A stretch of 64,000 bases of DNA from Jannaschia marina (GCF_013404595.1 NZ_JABVAX010000010.1:1-64000), one strand, 5' to 3'. Counted from the stretch's first letter, positions 26,006 to 34,818 are shown. Notes: generated by a model from the sequence alone, not told the origin. Made by a program: numbers and translations.

Positions 26006-27141
26006 TGATCCCCTACGGCCGCCAGGACATCAGTCAGGAGGATATCGACGCCGTCACCGAGGTGCTGCGCTCCGACTTCCTGACGCAAGGGCCGGCCGTG
26101 CCGCGGTTCGAGGCGGCCATCTGCGCGGCGACGAGGGCGAAACACGCCGTCGCCTCCAATTCTGCCACCTCCTCGCTCCATGTCGCCTGCCTGGCATTGG
26201 GCCTGGGCGAGGGCGATCTGCTCTGGACGGTGCCCAATACCTTCGTCGCCTCGGCTAACGTCGGGCTCTATTGCGGGGCGGATGTAGATTTCGTCGACAC
26301 GACCGCCGACACTTACCTGATGGACGCGAATGCGCTGGAGGCGAAGCTGACCGCGGCGGCCGCCGCGGGCCGTCTGCCCAAGGTCATCATCCCCGTCCAT
26401 TTCGCGGGCCAGTCCTGCGATATGAAGCGCATCGGCGCGCTGGCCCGGGCCCATGGCGTCAAGGTCGTCGAGGACGCGAGCCACGCCATCGGTGCCCGCT
26501 ATCTGGATGCGCCCGTCGGCGATTGCGCCCATTCCGACATCTGCGTCTTCAGCTTCCATCCCGTGAAGATCGTCACCACGGCCGAGGGTGGCTGCGCCAC
26601 GACGCAGGACGATGAACTCGCCTATCGCATGGGCCTCTTCCGCTCCCACGGGATCACGCGCGACGCTGATCGGATGCGGTTCGAGAGCGATGGTGGCTGG
26701 TACTACGAGCAGCTGGAGCTGGGCCTGAACTACCGCATGACGGAGCTACAGGCGGCGCTCGGCGTGTCTCAGATGACGCGGCTCGATACCTTCGTGGCCC
26801 GGCGCAACGAATTGGCCCGCCGCTACGACGAAATTCTGGCCGATCTGCCGCTGACCCGCCCGGCACAGAACCCCGATGCCTATTCTGCCTATCACCTCTA
26901 CCCGATCCAGGTGGAGGACCGCGCCCGCGTCTTCGGTGAATTGCGCGAAGATGGCATCGGCGTGAACGTGCATTACATCCCCGTCCACCTGCAGCCCTAC
27001 TATCGGGACCGCGGCTTCAAGCCGGGCGACTTCCCCCGCGCCGAGAGCTACTACGACCACGCGATCTCGATCCCGCTCTATGCCGGGTTGACGGAGGCCG
27101 ATCAGGACAGGGTCGTCGCCGCGCTAAGCGCCGCTCTCTGA
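26005..27141 (+). CDS. pseC: UDP-4-amino-4,6-dideoxy-N-acetyl-L-altrosamine transaminase
   Basis: 378 residues, DegT/DnrJ/EryC1 aminotransferase fold. The PLP-binding lysine is in FSFHPVKIVTTAEGG, preceded by VVEDASHAIGARYLDAPVGD. N-terminal YGRQDISQEDIDAV and the FLTQGPAVPRFE substrate region match PseC. It transfers an amino group to the 4-keto product of PseB. It is translationally coupled to pseB; its 3' end overlaps by 18 bp the convergent capsule-type gene. Confidence 0.92.
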   Translation: MIPYGRQDISQEDIDAVTEVLRSDFLTQGPAVPRFEAAICAATRAKHAVASNSATSSLHVACLALGLGEGDLLWTVPNTFVASANVGLYCGADVDFVDTTADTYLMDANALEAKLTAAAAAGRLPKVIIPVHFAGQSCDMKRIGALARAHGVKVVEDASHAIGARYLDAPVGDCAHSDICVFSFHPVKIVTTAEGGCATTQDDELAYRMGLFRSHGITRDADRMRFESDGGWYYEQLELGLNYRMTELQAALGVSQMTRLDTFVARRNELARRYDEILADLPLTRPAQNPDAYSAYHLYPIQVEDRARVFGELREDGIGVNVHYIPVHLQPYYRDRGFKPGDFPRAESYYDHAISIPLYAGLTEADQDRVVAALSAAL

Positions 27142-28593
27142 CAGGAAGGTCGTCTCGCCCCCGCGCAGGAGGCCGGCGATGACCTCCGCCGCGCGACCGT
27201 CGTTCGCATCCTCGTCCAAGTCGGGAACCATCACCTTGTAGTGCCGGTCCACGACGCCCCGGTGGCTCCGGGAGAGGAGCGCGCCCACCCGCTGCTCCAA
27301 GGCGGCGTGATCGATCTCGGTGGCGCAGATCGCCTCGTAGCTGGGCGCATCCTCGATATGATGCACGCCTGGCAGGCCGCGATACCAGGCGGCCCCGAAG
27401 ACGAGCGCGGGCTTCTGCTGTCGCACGGCCTCCCAGCCGACGGTGCCGGTGATGGTTGCCACGAAGCGCGCCTTCGCGGTCAGCGCATGGGTGTCGGCCC
27501 AACTGGGCAGGAAGGTCACCGACGGGATGCGCTTGAGGCGATGGAAGAACATCGGGCCGCGCATGTAGCTGCCCTGCTTGGGGTTTTCCTTCACCAGGAT
27601 GCGCACGCCCTCGGGGAGCATTCCGGCCAGCGTTTCGATCGCATAGGCTTGGTCGCGGAAGCGGCCGCCGAGGCTGCTCGTCGTCATCTCGGGCTGGAGT
27701 TGCAGGGGGAAATAGACGAAGTCGCCCTCCAGATCGAGCGTCTGGTCCTCGAAACCGGTCAGATGGTCGAAGTATTCGAGCGCGTCTTCGTGGAAGAACC
27801 TGGCGAAGGGATCGCGCCATTTGGGCAGGCCGCCGTAAACCCGGTACACATCCCGGGCCAGCCGCCAGAGATAGGCGGGGTTCAGCGCCTGCATCGGGCG
27901 TTTCAGCGCAAGGAAGGTCGCGATCTGCGCCACCGCCTTCAGCCCGGGCCGCCCGCCCGCTTCCCGCTCCTGCTTGATGCCGCGCATGTAGAAGAGATCG
28001 GGTTTGGAGCCCCTCTCGATCGGGAACGGATTGGCCGCCGGATCGGGCGGGAACCGGCCGTAGTCGAGCGGCGCGCGCAGGCTGTAGAACCGGTCAGGAA
28101 AGAGCGATTGCGTCACGATGGTGCAAGGGAGGCCCAGCACTTGCGCCATCTGGTAGACGATCGTGTCGTAGGCCAGATGCGGAACGTTGAAGAACAGGCA
28201 ATGCGTCACCCCCCTGTCGATCAGCGCCTGCCCGATCACATCGGCGAGGATGTGATAGTAGTCGACGTAGTCCTGCATCGTGCGCAGCGGATGCGGCTTG
28301 TGCGCGTTGATGTCGGACCGCCGGTGCAGGTGGTCGATGAAGGTCTCCATCAGATCGAGATATTCGGGCGCTTCGATCAGCGCCTGTCCCGCGCCCGTCC
28401 ATCGCTGCCGCGCGAAGAGATGTCCCTTGCCCCCCTCCCGCGTGTTGAGCCGGGTCAGCGCGCTCGCCTTTATGTCGGCGGTCACGTGACCCATGTGCAG
28501 CGCGATCTCGATATCGTCGTTCTCGGCCACCAGCCGATCGAGGATCTTGTCGGTGTTCTTGGCGGTCGAAACCACCATCAGGCGCATCGTCAT
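27124..28593 (-). CDS. Capsule-polysaccharide-type glycosyltransferase candidate
   Basis: 489 residues, no signal peptide. The C-terminal half contains the block VRILVKENPKQGSYMRGPMFF, then PSVTFLPSWADTHALTAKARFVATITGTVGWEA and PALVFGAAWYRGLPGVHHI, resembling the retaining Kdo-transferase/KpsS-KpsC-like fold used on capsule lipids. It lies in the same minus-strand unit as pseI, pseGH and pseF (4-bp overlap with pseI), so it may attach Pse to a surface glycan. This acceptor role is inference. The family fit is moderate, not certain. Confidence 0.55.
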   Translation of the reverse strand: MTMRLMVVSTAKNTDKILDRLVAENDDIEIALHMGHVTADIKASALTRLNTREGGKGHLFARQRWTGAGQALIEAPEYLDLMETFIDHLHRRSDINAHKPHPLRTMQDYVDYYHILADVIGQALIDRGVTHCLFFNVPHLAYDTIVYQMAQVLGLPCTIVTQSLFPDRFYSLRAPLDYGRFPPDPAANPFPIERGSKPDLFYMRGIKQEREAGGRPGLKAVAQIATFLALKRPMQALNPAYLWRLARDVYRVYGGLPKWRDPFARFFHEDALEYFDHLTGFEDQTLDLEGDFVYFPLQLQPEMTTSSLGGRFRDQAYAIETLAGMLPEGVRILVKENPKQGSYMRGPMFFHRLKRIPSVTFLPSWADTHALTAKARFVATITGTVGWEAVRQQKPALVFGAAWYRGLPGVHHIEDAPSYEAICATEIDHAALEQRVGALLSRSHRGVVDRHYKVMVPDLDEDANDGRAAEVIAGLLRGGETTFLSESGA

Positions 28594-29642
28594 GCGTCCC
28601 CCACCATCGACCAGTCGAGCGGTTCGCCCCGGGTGAGCGCGCGTGTCGCCGGGCGGCCCAGCACGTCCGGCAGGTGATGCGGCGCAAGGCCGTTGCCCGG
28701 TCGCACCGAGCGCACGTCCTCCGGCCCGAGCGTCGCGCCCGCCGCCACGTCGCGCACTACGTAGAGCGAACGGCGGAACTGCGCGTTGGCCCCGCCGACA
28801 CCCTTGCGGTCGACCTGCGCCGGGCCGAGCGCGGCATGGGCCATGCGGCAGTCGTCCACGAGCGCCTTGAACTCGTCGGGCTCCAGCGAGAAGGCGGCAT
28901 CCGGCCCGCCGTCGCTTCGCTTCAGGGTCAGGTGCTTCTCCACGATGCAGGCCCCGCGCGCGATGGCCGCGACCGCGACCGCCGAGCCGAGCGTGTGGTC
29001 GGAGAGGCCGATGGGCACCCCGAAGGCGGCGGCGAGCGTCCCGATCGTGCCGAGGCGCATCGTCTCGGGCGCGGCCGGGTAGGCCGAGATGCAGTGCAGA
29101 AGCGCGAAGCCGTCCGCCCCGCCGGCGCGCGCGGCGGCGCAGGCGCGCTCGATCTCGGCGTAGTTGGCGATGCCCGTGGACATGATGAGCGGCTTGCCCT
29201 TCGACGCGGCCGTCTCGATCAGCGGCGTGTCGACCAGCTCGAAGGAAGCGATCTTGTAGGCAGGCACGTCCAGGCCGTCGAGGAACTCCACCGCCGTCGG
29301 ATCGAAAGGCGAGGAGAAGCAGTCCAGCCCGTGGTTTCGCGCGCGGTCGAAAAGCGCCTCGTGCCAGTCCCAGGGCGTAGAGGCCTCCTGATAGAGATCG
29401 TGCAACGTCCGCCCGTCCCAGGGCCCGCCCTCGATGCGGAACTCCGGCCGGTCGACGTCGAGCGTGATCGTGTCGGCGGTATAGGTCTGCAGCTTGACGG
29501 CATCCGCACCGGTCTCGGCGGCGGCATCGATGAGCTCGAGCGCCCGCGCAAGCTCGCCGTTGTGGTTCCCCGACAGCTCGGCGATCAGGTAGGGGCTGTG
29601 GTCCGGCCCGATCAGGCGGCCCGCGATGGCAAACTCGGTCAT
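28590..29642 (-). CDS. pseI: Pseudaminic acid synthase
   Basis: 350 residues. NeuB-type TIM barrel: YLIAELSGNHNGEL, DAVKLQTYTADTITLD, SSPFDPTAVEFLD and GLSDHTLGSAVAVAA. The C-terminal SAF/antifreeze domain (RSLYVVRDVAAGATLGPEDVRSVRPGNGL) is present. Condenses 2,4-diacetamido-trideoxy-altropyranose with phosphoenolpyruvate. PseI rather than NeuB is chosen because the rest of the Pse pathway is adjacent and the LDVDRPEF … PWDGRTLHDLYQEA segment is typical of PseI. It overlaps both neighbours by 4 bp. Confidence 0.9.
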   Translation of the reverse strand: MTEFAIAGRLIGPDHSPYLIAELSGNHNGELARALELIDAAAETGADAVKLQTYTADTITLDVDRPEFRIEGGPWDGRTLHDLYQEASTPWDWHEALFDRARNHGLDCFSSPFDPTAVEFLDGLDVPAYKIASFELVDTPLIETAASKGKPLIMSTGIANYAEIERACAAARAGGADGFALLHCISAYPAAPETMRLGTIGTLAAAFGVPIGLSDHTLGSAVAVAAIARGACIVEKHLTLKRSDGGPDAAFSLEPDEFKALVDDCRMAHAALGPAQVDRKGVGGANAQFRRSLYVVRDVAAGATLGPEDVRSVRPGNGLAPHHLPDVLGRPATRALTRGEPLDWSMVGDA

Positions 29643-31168
29643 GTCGATCCCTCCGGGGGCAGCCGCAATCGTCGCCTGACATCCCATGTCTCTAACGCGA
29701 AAGCTAGAACCGACGGGTCGTCTGACGGCACCTCCGCGAAGCCCAGCCGCCGGTGCAGGCGCAGCGAGCCCGCGTTTTCCGGACGCACGGTGGCAAGAAC
29801 AGTGTCCACATCGGCGCGCTCGGCCAGCCGGCGCAGGAAGGCCGCGCACATCCGCGCACCCGCACCCGCCGGGGCGTCCTCGGCCCCGATGTAGAATGAC
29901 CACGTCCAGCCCTCGGCCCCCGCGCTGGCACCGCAGATCCCGAGGTCGCGGCCGGCTTCGTGCCAGACGCACCAGAGCGCGTCGTCGCGCGCAAGTTCCC
30001 GGGCGAGCCAGGCGGGGTGGCCCTGGGGATCGACAGGGGCCTGGCTGGCGGTCACGGCCACGATACGCGGCTGGTTGCGCCAGTGCAGCATCAGGTCGGC
30101 ATCGTCGAGCGTCAGCGGGCGCAGATGCCCTTCGAGCGCGGTGACGACCCGCGCCGCGCCGCCCCCATCGCAGAGCTTCGCGGCGGCAGCCGAAAGGGCG
30201 GCGGCCTCCGCCATGCCCCGCGTGATGGCATCGCGCAGCCGCGCCCCGTCCCGCGCCTCGGCAAGCGAGAGCGCGATCGTCGCACCCGCTTCGGCAAGTC
30301 CCGCGACCGCCGCGCGCTGGTTGTCGGCTACGGCGATGGTGACCGTCGGCAAGCCGAGGCAGCACCGTTCCCACGAGGTCATCCCGCCCGCGCCGACGCA
30401 GAAGTCGGCCGCGACCATGCGTGCGGCCATGTCGCCTGCGTCGAGGGTCAGCGTCACACCGGGCCGCAGCCGGGCCTCGACCTCCGGCACGCTCTGGGCC
30501 GCGGCGGACATGATGACTTCGATGTCGAGGTCTTCCTGCGCGTCGAGCGCGTCGAGGACCATCGGCGCAAGCCCCGCGGCGTCCATCATCCCCGGCATCA
30601 CCAGCACGCGCCTCACCGGCCCGCCGCGCCGCGCCAGCGCCGTCGGGCGTGATTCGGCGAAATCCGACCGCAGCAAGGCAAAGCCCGGTCCCCGCAGCGC
30701 GGCCGGGGCCCCGTGGTCGAGATCGCCGCAAAGGCGCGTCTGGTCGAGCAGCAGGTCCGAAGCGAGCGCCCGGTCGTCGAGGTCGTCGATGGCCAGAACG
30801 TCGAGCCCAGGTGCCGCCGCGCGCACCCGCGCGACCCAATCGGCGTCGAGCGCGTAGTGATCCCAGACGAGCCAATCCGCTTCGGTGTCGGCGGCGATCC
30901 TCCCGGTTCTCGCCGCGTCGTCCGTCGGATCGACCCGCGCCCAGGCGGCGTGGGGTGGATGGACACGCGGGGCGCCGTCGGACAGCGGCAGCGGATGCAC
31001 CTCGAACCCTGCGTCGCGGACCCTCGGTGCCAGCCCGTCGGGCGCGTCGGCCATGGCGAAAGCGGCGTCGTGCCCAGCCGCGCGCAGGGCCCCGGCCAGG
31101 GTCAGGCAGCGCATGACGTGGCCGCCTCCGATCCGCCGGTCGCCGTCCACGCGCAGAAGGACGCGCAT
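29639..31168 (-). CDS. pseG: Fused PseG hydrolase and PseH acetyltransferase
   Basis: 509 residues. Residues 1-~345 are PseG, the nucleotide-sugar hydrolase: MRVLLRVDGDRRIGGGHVMRCLTLA, then VVWDHYALDADW, LAIDDLDDR and GAGGMTSWERCCLGLP. Residues ~350-509 are PseH, a GNAT N-acetyltransferase: LRPLTLDDADLMLHWRNQPRI … GHPAWLARELARDD … RPENAGSLRLHRRLGFAEV. PseH normally acts before PseG, so the fusion couples two consecutive steps (N4-acetylation and UDP removal). It is 3 bp from pseF and overlaps pseI by 4 bp. Confidence 0.9.
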   Translation of the reverse strand: MRVLLRVDGDRRIGGGHVMRCLTLAGALRAAGHDAAFAMADAPDGLAPRVRDAGFEVHPLPLSDGAPRVHPPHAAWARVDPTDDAARTGRIAADTEADWLVWDHYALDADWVARVRAAAPGLDVLAIDDLDDRALASDLLLDQTRLCGDLDHGAPAALRGPGFALLRSDFAESRPTALARRGGPVRRVLVMPGMMDAAGLAPMVLDALDAQEDLDIEVIMSAAAQSVPEVEARLRPGVTLTLDAGDMAARMVAADFCVGAGGMTSWERCCLGLPTVTIAVADNQRAAVAGLAEAGATIALSLAEARDGARLRDAITRGMAEAAALSAAAAKLCDGGGAARVVTALEGHLRPLTLDDADLMLHWRNQPRIVAVTASQAPVDPQGHPAWLARELARDDALWCVWHEAGRDLGICGASAGAEGWTWSFYIGAEDAPAGAGARMCAAFLRRLAERADVDTVLATVRPENAGSLRLHRRLGFAEVPSDDPSVLAFALETWDVRRRLRLPPEGST

Positions 31169-31171
31169 CGC

Positions 31172-31867
31172 TCAGGCCCCCAGGCCGAGCAGGTCGGCCA
31201 ACCGCTCCGCGCGCGTCCAGTCCTCGGGCGTGTCGACGTCGATGCAGCGTTCGTCCGGCAGGACGACCGCCGCCGCACCGTCCCAGACGCGCGCGGCTGG
31301 ATCGGCCCAGGTCGTCGCCCGCGCCCAGTAGAACTGTCCCGCGTCGTAGAAGGCCGGCTCCAGATCCTGGCTGCGCCGGGGCATCTGCGCCGGGTCCATC
31401 GCCGCGACGCGACCGCCCGTCGCGCGACGATAGGCCCGCTGGATCGGCGTGCGGTATTCCCCGAGGCTCAGTGCCCAGGTCGCACCCTCCCCAAGCGCCG
31501 CGTGCCCCGCGATCAGGTCGTCCGGTGTGACGAAGAAGGCCGTCGGATAGAGGCAGCAGACGGGGATATCGCCCTTCAGCCCGAGCCGCGTGACCGCATC
31601 CGCGATCACCTCGGTCGTGCCCGCGTGGTCGTCCGAGAGATCCGCCCCGCGCCGGAAAGGCACCTCGGCCCCCGCCGCCTCCGCCGCCTCCGCGATCTCG
31701 TCGTCGTCGGTCGTGACCACGATCCGGTCGAAGAGCCCGCTCGCGCGCACCGCGGCAATGGGCCAGTGGATCGCCGGCCGGCCCGCGAAGGGCCGCACGT
31801 TCTTGCGCGGGATCCGCTTGGATCCGCCGCGGGCCGGCAGGATCGCGACGGCTGTGGTCTCTGACAT
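31172..31867 (-). CDS. pseF: Pseudaminic acid cytidylyltransferase
   Basis: 231 residues, CMP-sugar synthetase fold. Nucleotide-binding start AILPARGGSKRIPRKNVRPFAG, then IVVTTDDDEIAEAA, VCCLYPTAFFVTPDDL and CIDVDTPEDWTRAE at the end. The pattern matches PseF. It activates Pse as CMP-Pse, the donor for surface glycosylation. First gene of the minus-strand pse unit. Confidence 0.9.
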   Translation of the reverse strand: MSETTAVAILPARGGSKRIPRKNVRPFAGRPAIHWPIAAVRASGLFDRIVVTTDDDEIAEAAEAAGAEVPFRRGADLSDDHAGTTEVIADAVTRLGLKGDIPVCCLYPTAFFVTPDDLIAGHAALGEGATWALSLGEYRTPIQRAYRRATGGRVAAMDPAQMPRRSQDLEPAFYDAGQFYWARATTWADPAARVWDGAAAVVLPDERCIDVDTPEDWTRAERLADLLGLGA

Positions 31868-31973
31868 GGCATCGCTCGTTCGGGGGCGTCCGTCAAAGGG
31901 CTAAGCATCGCCCGCGGACCTCACAAGGCCCGGGTCGCCGCCGGGGACGAAATATCCCGTCCGCCTCGTGCCC

Positions 31974-32990
31974 CTAGCGCGCGAGTCGGGCCAGAACGGC
32001 CTGCCGGTCGACCACGCCGACGATGGCCCCGTCGCGCTCGACGGGGATCGGGCCGGCACGGTCGGCGCAGAGCTCGATCAGCTCCCGCACCGGCATCCGC
32101 GCGGCAATCGTTTCGCCCTCGCAGGTGCCCTCCGTCATCGCATCTTCCGCCGTCAGAACGCCGAGCGGGTTCATGTGGGCGACGAAATCCGCGACGTAGT
32201 CGTTGACGGGGTTGTTGAAGATATCCGCCGGCGTGCCGCACTGGATGATGCGGCCGCCCTCCATGATCGCGATCCGCCCGCCCAGCTTGAACGCCTCGTC
32301 GAGGTCGTGGCTGACGAAGACGATGGTGCGCTTGAGCCGGGCCTGAAGTTCGAGCAACTCGTCCTGCAGCCGCGTGCGGATCAGGGGGTCGAGCGCCGAG
32401 AACGGCTCGTCCATCAGGAGGATCGGCGCATCCGTCGCGAAGGCGCGGGCGAGGCCCACGCGCTGCTGCATCCCGCCCGAGAGCTCGCCCACCCTGCGGT
32501 CGGCCCACTCGGTCAGGCCCACGAGGTCGAGCTGCCGGTCGACCGCTTCGCGCCGCTTCTCGGGCGAGAGGCCGGCCAGTTCCAGCCCAAGCCCGACATT
32601 CTCGCGCACCCGCCGCCACGGCAGGAGGCCGAATTGCTGGAAGACCATCGCCACACGCCCCTGCCGCAGCCGGCGCAGCTCGGCCGGTTTCGCGTGGGTG
32701 ACGCTTGCCATGGTGTCGCCGTCGTCGATGCGCACCTCGCCCCGCGCCACGGGGTTCAGCCCGTTCACCGCCCGCAGGAGCGTCGACTTGCCCGACCCCG
32801 AGAGGCCCATGAGCACCAGGATCTCGCCCTCCTCTACGGTCAGCGAGCAATCGTGGACACCGAGGACCTGCCCCGTCGCCTCCTGCACCTCGGCGCGGGA
32901 CTTGCCCTCGTCCATCATCGGCAGCGCGCTCTGGGGGCTGTCTCCGAAGACGATGGAGACATTGTCGAATTCGACGGCGGGTCGGGTCAT
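31974..32990 (-). CDS. choV: Choline/glycine betaine ABC transporter ATP-binding protein
   Basis: 338 residues. Walker A GLSGSGKST, Q-loop MVFQQFGLLPWR, signature LSGGMQQRVGLARA, Walker B ILLMDEPFSALDP and H-loop VSHD. A C-terminal extension (residues ~255-338) carries a CBS-like half with VPVERDGAIVGVVDRQAVLA, as in the OpuA/ProV/ChoV subclass. It energises choline uptake by the choW permease. Its ATG overlaps the preceding GFA-family stop (ATGA at 32987-32990). Next to betICBA, so the substrate is most likely choline. Confidence 0.88.
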   Translation of the reverse strand: MTRPAVEFDNVSIVFGDSPQSALPMMDEGKSRAEVQEATGQVLGVHDCSLTVEEGEILVLMGLSGSGKSTLLRAVNGLNPVARGEVRIDDGDTMASVTHAKPAELRRLRQGRVAMVFQQFGLLPWRRVRENVGLGLELAGLSPEKRREAVDRQLDLVGLTEWADRRVGELSGGMQQRVGLARAFATDAPILLMDEPFSALDPLIRTRLQDELLELQARLKRTIVFVSHDLDEAFKLGGRIAIMEGGRIIQCGTPADIFNNPVNDYVADFVAHMNPLGVLTAEDAMTEGTCEGETIAARMPVRELIELCADRAGPIPVERDGAIVGVVDRQAVLARLAR

Positions 32991-33394
32991 GGGGCGTCCT
33001 CGGTCGGGGTGAAGCGCAGGGTTCCGGCGCTGCGCGGACCGCCGGTGTCCTTGGGGTGGTTCTTGCCGTCCATCACGTCGACGGTCGGCAGGAAGGGCGT
33101 CTGCCCTTCGAGGCAGGCCAGGTTCACCCCGTATTCATGGGGGTTCGAACGGCGCTGGTGGTGGGTGTAGATGCCGCAGGTCGCGCAGAAGAAATGCTGC
33201 GCCGTGCCGGTGTTGAAGGTGTAGCGGGTGATGTTGTCCTCGCCGCGCAGGAAGGTGATGTCGCCCAGGTTGGCCGACGCCGCGACCGCCCCGCGCATCG
33301 CGCAGAAGGAGCAATCGCACCGTCGCGCCGTCGCCAGCCCGTCGGTCAGGGCGACGTCGAAGACGACCGCGCCGCAGTGACACGACCCCCTCAC
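32987..33394 (-). CDS. GFA-family (CENP-V fold) zinc-binding protein
   Basis: 135 residues from a GTG at 33394 that overlaps the choW stop (GTGA). The zinc ligands are visible: VRGSCHCGAVVF, RRCDCSFCAMRGAV and HFFCATCGIYTHHQ, the CxCG…CxxC…CxxC pattern of glutathione-dependent formaldehyde-activating-like proteins. The substrate is unknown. Its placement between choW and choV with 4-bp overlaps on both sides is unusual for a choline transporter operon and suggests co-translation. Confidence 0.85.
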   Translation of the reverse strand: MRGSCHCGAVVFDVALTDGLATARRCDCSFCAMRGAVAASANLGDITFLRGEDNITRYTFNTGTAQHFFCATCGIYTHHQRRSNPHEYGVNLACLEGQTPFLPTVDVMDGKNHPKDTGGPRSAGTLRFTPTEDAP

Positions 33395-34224
33395 TTGCGC
33401 TCCATCCGCAGCATCCGGTCGAGCATGATGGCGACGACGACGATGATGAAGCCGCTCTCGAAGCCGAGGGCCGTGTTCACCTGGTTGAGCGCGCGGACGA
33501 CCGGCACGCCGAGGCCGTCGGCCCCGACGAGCGCGGCGATGACGACCATCGACAGCGACAGCATGATCGTCTGGTTCAGACCGGTCATGATCTGCGGCAG
33601 CGCGTAGGGCAGTTCGACCTTCCAGAGCGTCTGGGTCGGCGTGGCCCCGAAGGCCTGCGCGGCCTCGGTCAGGGACTTCGGCGTCGAGGAGATGCCCAGA
33701 TGCGTCAACCGGATCGGGGCCGGAAGCACGAAGATCACCGTCGCGATCAGGCCCGGCACCATGCCGATGCCGAAGAAGACGATCGCCGGGATCAGGTAGA
33801 CGAAGGCGGGCAGCGTCTGCATCAGGTCGAGGACGGGCCGCATCGCGGCATAGAGCCTCGGGCGGTGCGCGGCGGCGATGCCGATGGGCACGCCGATCGC
33901 CATGCAGACGACGCAGGCGGAGAGCACGAGCGTCAGGCTCTCGGTCGTCTCCTCCCAGTAGTCCTGGTTGAGGATGAAGAGGAAGCCGAGCCCGACGAAG
34001 AGGCAGAGCTTCCACGAACGGTGGACGGCCCAGGTGAAGGCCACGAAGAGCAAGATCACGAGGAGGGGCGGCGGGGTCTGCAGGAGCCAGAGGATGCCGT
34101 CGATCATCCATTCCATGACGAGCGCAAGCCCGTCGAAGAAAGGCTGACCGACGTCCTGCAGCCAGTCGAAGGCCGCCGCTGCCCATTTGCCCACCGGGAT
34201 CTTGTTGTCTGTCAGCCAGTCCAT
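33391..34224 (-). CDS. choW: Choline/glycine betaine ABC transporter permease
   Basis: 277 residues. Several transmembrane segments and a ProW/OpuAB-type permease core: GVPIGIAAAHRPRLYAAMRPVLDLMQTLPAFVYLIPAIVFFG, then EAAQAFGATPTQTLWKVELPYALPQIMTGLNQT (EAA loop contacting the ATPase). It partners with choV and choX. It is separated from the upstream VOC gene by a 140-bp tract of four hairpins (34244-34349). Confidence 0.88.
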   Translation of the reverse strand: MDWLTDNKIPVGKWAAAAFDWLQDVGQPFFDGLALVMEWMIDGILWLLQTPPPLLVILLFVAFTWAVHRSWKLCLFVGLGFLFILNQDYWEETTESLTLVLSACVVCMAIGVPIGIAAAHRPRLYAAMRPVLDLMQTLPAFVYLIPAIVFFGIGMVPGLIATVIFVLPAPIRLTHLGISSTPKSLTEAAQAFGATPTQTLWKVELPYALPQIMTGLNQTIMLSLSMVVIAALVGADGLGVPVVRALNQVNTALGFESGFIIVVVAIMLDRMLRMERK

Positions 34225-34243
34225 CGTCGTCCTTTCGCGCGCA

Positions 34244-34349
34244 GAAGAGCTTTCGAGGAAAGCTCTTCCACAAGTCTTCGTTGAAGACTTGGTCCATTGT
34301 CCAATGCTTCAGCGAAGCATTGAGGAAGAGCCTTTCGCAAAGGCTCTTC
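34244..34349. repeat. Cluster of four hairpins (palindrome family C)
   Basis: Successive near-perfect palindromes: 34244-34268 (GAAGAGCTTTC…GAAAGCTCTTC), 34271-34291 (CAAGTCTTC…GAAGACTTG), 34302-34322 (CAATGCTTC…GAAGCATTG) and 34325-34349 (GAAGAGCCTTT…AAAGGCTCTTC). They lie between the VOC and choW genes of one transcription unit. All share a core ending CTTC/GAAG. The first is nearly identical to 41702-41726. Confidence 0.85.
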
Positions 34350-34364
34350 TCGCAGCAGGCCCCG

Positions 34365-34751
34365 TCATGCCCATGCGGGAGGCTCCGTGCTCGGTTGATA
34401 GGTCCCGAAGGACCACTCGTGGCCCTCGGGGTCGCGGGCGCGCCACCGTCGCGCGCCCCATTCCGTGTCCTCGGGGCCATAGACCACCTCGGCCCCGCCT
34501 TCGACCGCGCGTGCATGGTGCGCGTCGACGTCCTCGACCACGAGGAAGATGCCCGGCGACCCCTTCGGCAGGTCGGCAGCGCCCAGCATGATGACGCCGT
34601 TGCCGTGGCGGAGCTCCGCGTGGACCACCGCGCCGTCGTCTCCCGTCTGAACCTGCACGACCGAGAGGCCGAACGCCGTCGTCAGGAAGTCGATCGCGGC
34701 CTGCGCGTCGCGGTAGCTCAGGTAGGGGACGATGTCGGGGTTATGTGCCAT
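34365..34751 (-). CDS. VOC family (glyoxalase/bleomycin-resistance fold) protein
   Basis: 128 residues. Two beta-alpha-beta-beta-beta halves: VPYLSYRDAQAAIDFLTTAFGLSVVQ and GIFLVVEDVDAHHARAVEGGAEVVYGPEDTEWGARRWRARDPEGHEWSFGTY, the latter typical of PhnB-like VOC proteins. No enzymatic function can be assigned. It sits between choX and choW, behind a strong hairpin (34785-34812). Confidence 0.85.
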   Translation of the reverse strand: MAHNPDIVPYLSYRDAQAAIDFLTTAFGLSVVQVQTGDDGAVVHAELRHGNGVIMLGAADLPKGSPGIFLVVEDVDAHHARAVEGGAEVVYGPEDTEWGARRWRARDPEGHEWSFGTYQPSTEPPAWA

Positions 34752-34784
34752 GGCGCACCTCCTTCGATCCGTGATCCCGTGAAA

Positions 34785-34812
34785 GGGCCGGGGCCTGAAG
34801 AGGCCCCGGCCC
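34785..34812 (-). terminator. Strong hairpin between choX and the VOC gene
   Basis: GGGCCGGGGCCT pairs perfectly with AGGCCCCGGCCC (12-bp stem, 4-nt loop), 6 bp after the choX stop; on the minus strand TTTCAC follows. It is probably a partial terminator or mRNA-stabilising hairpin that lets the binding protein be made in excess over the membrane genes. Confidence 0.65.
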
Positions 34813-34818
34813 GAACGC

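Noticed and set aside
34244..34349. Possible CRISPR array
   Set aside because: The hairpins differ from each other, spacers are only 2-10 bp and no cas gene is present. They are successive palindromes, not direct repeats.
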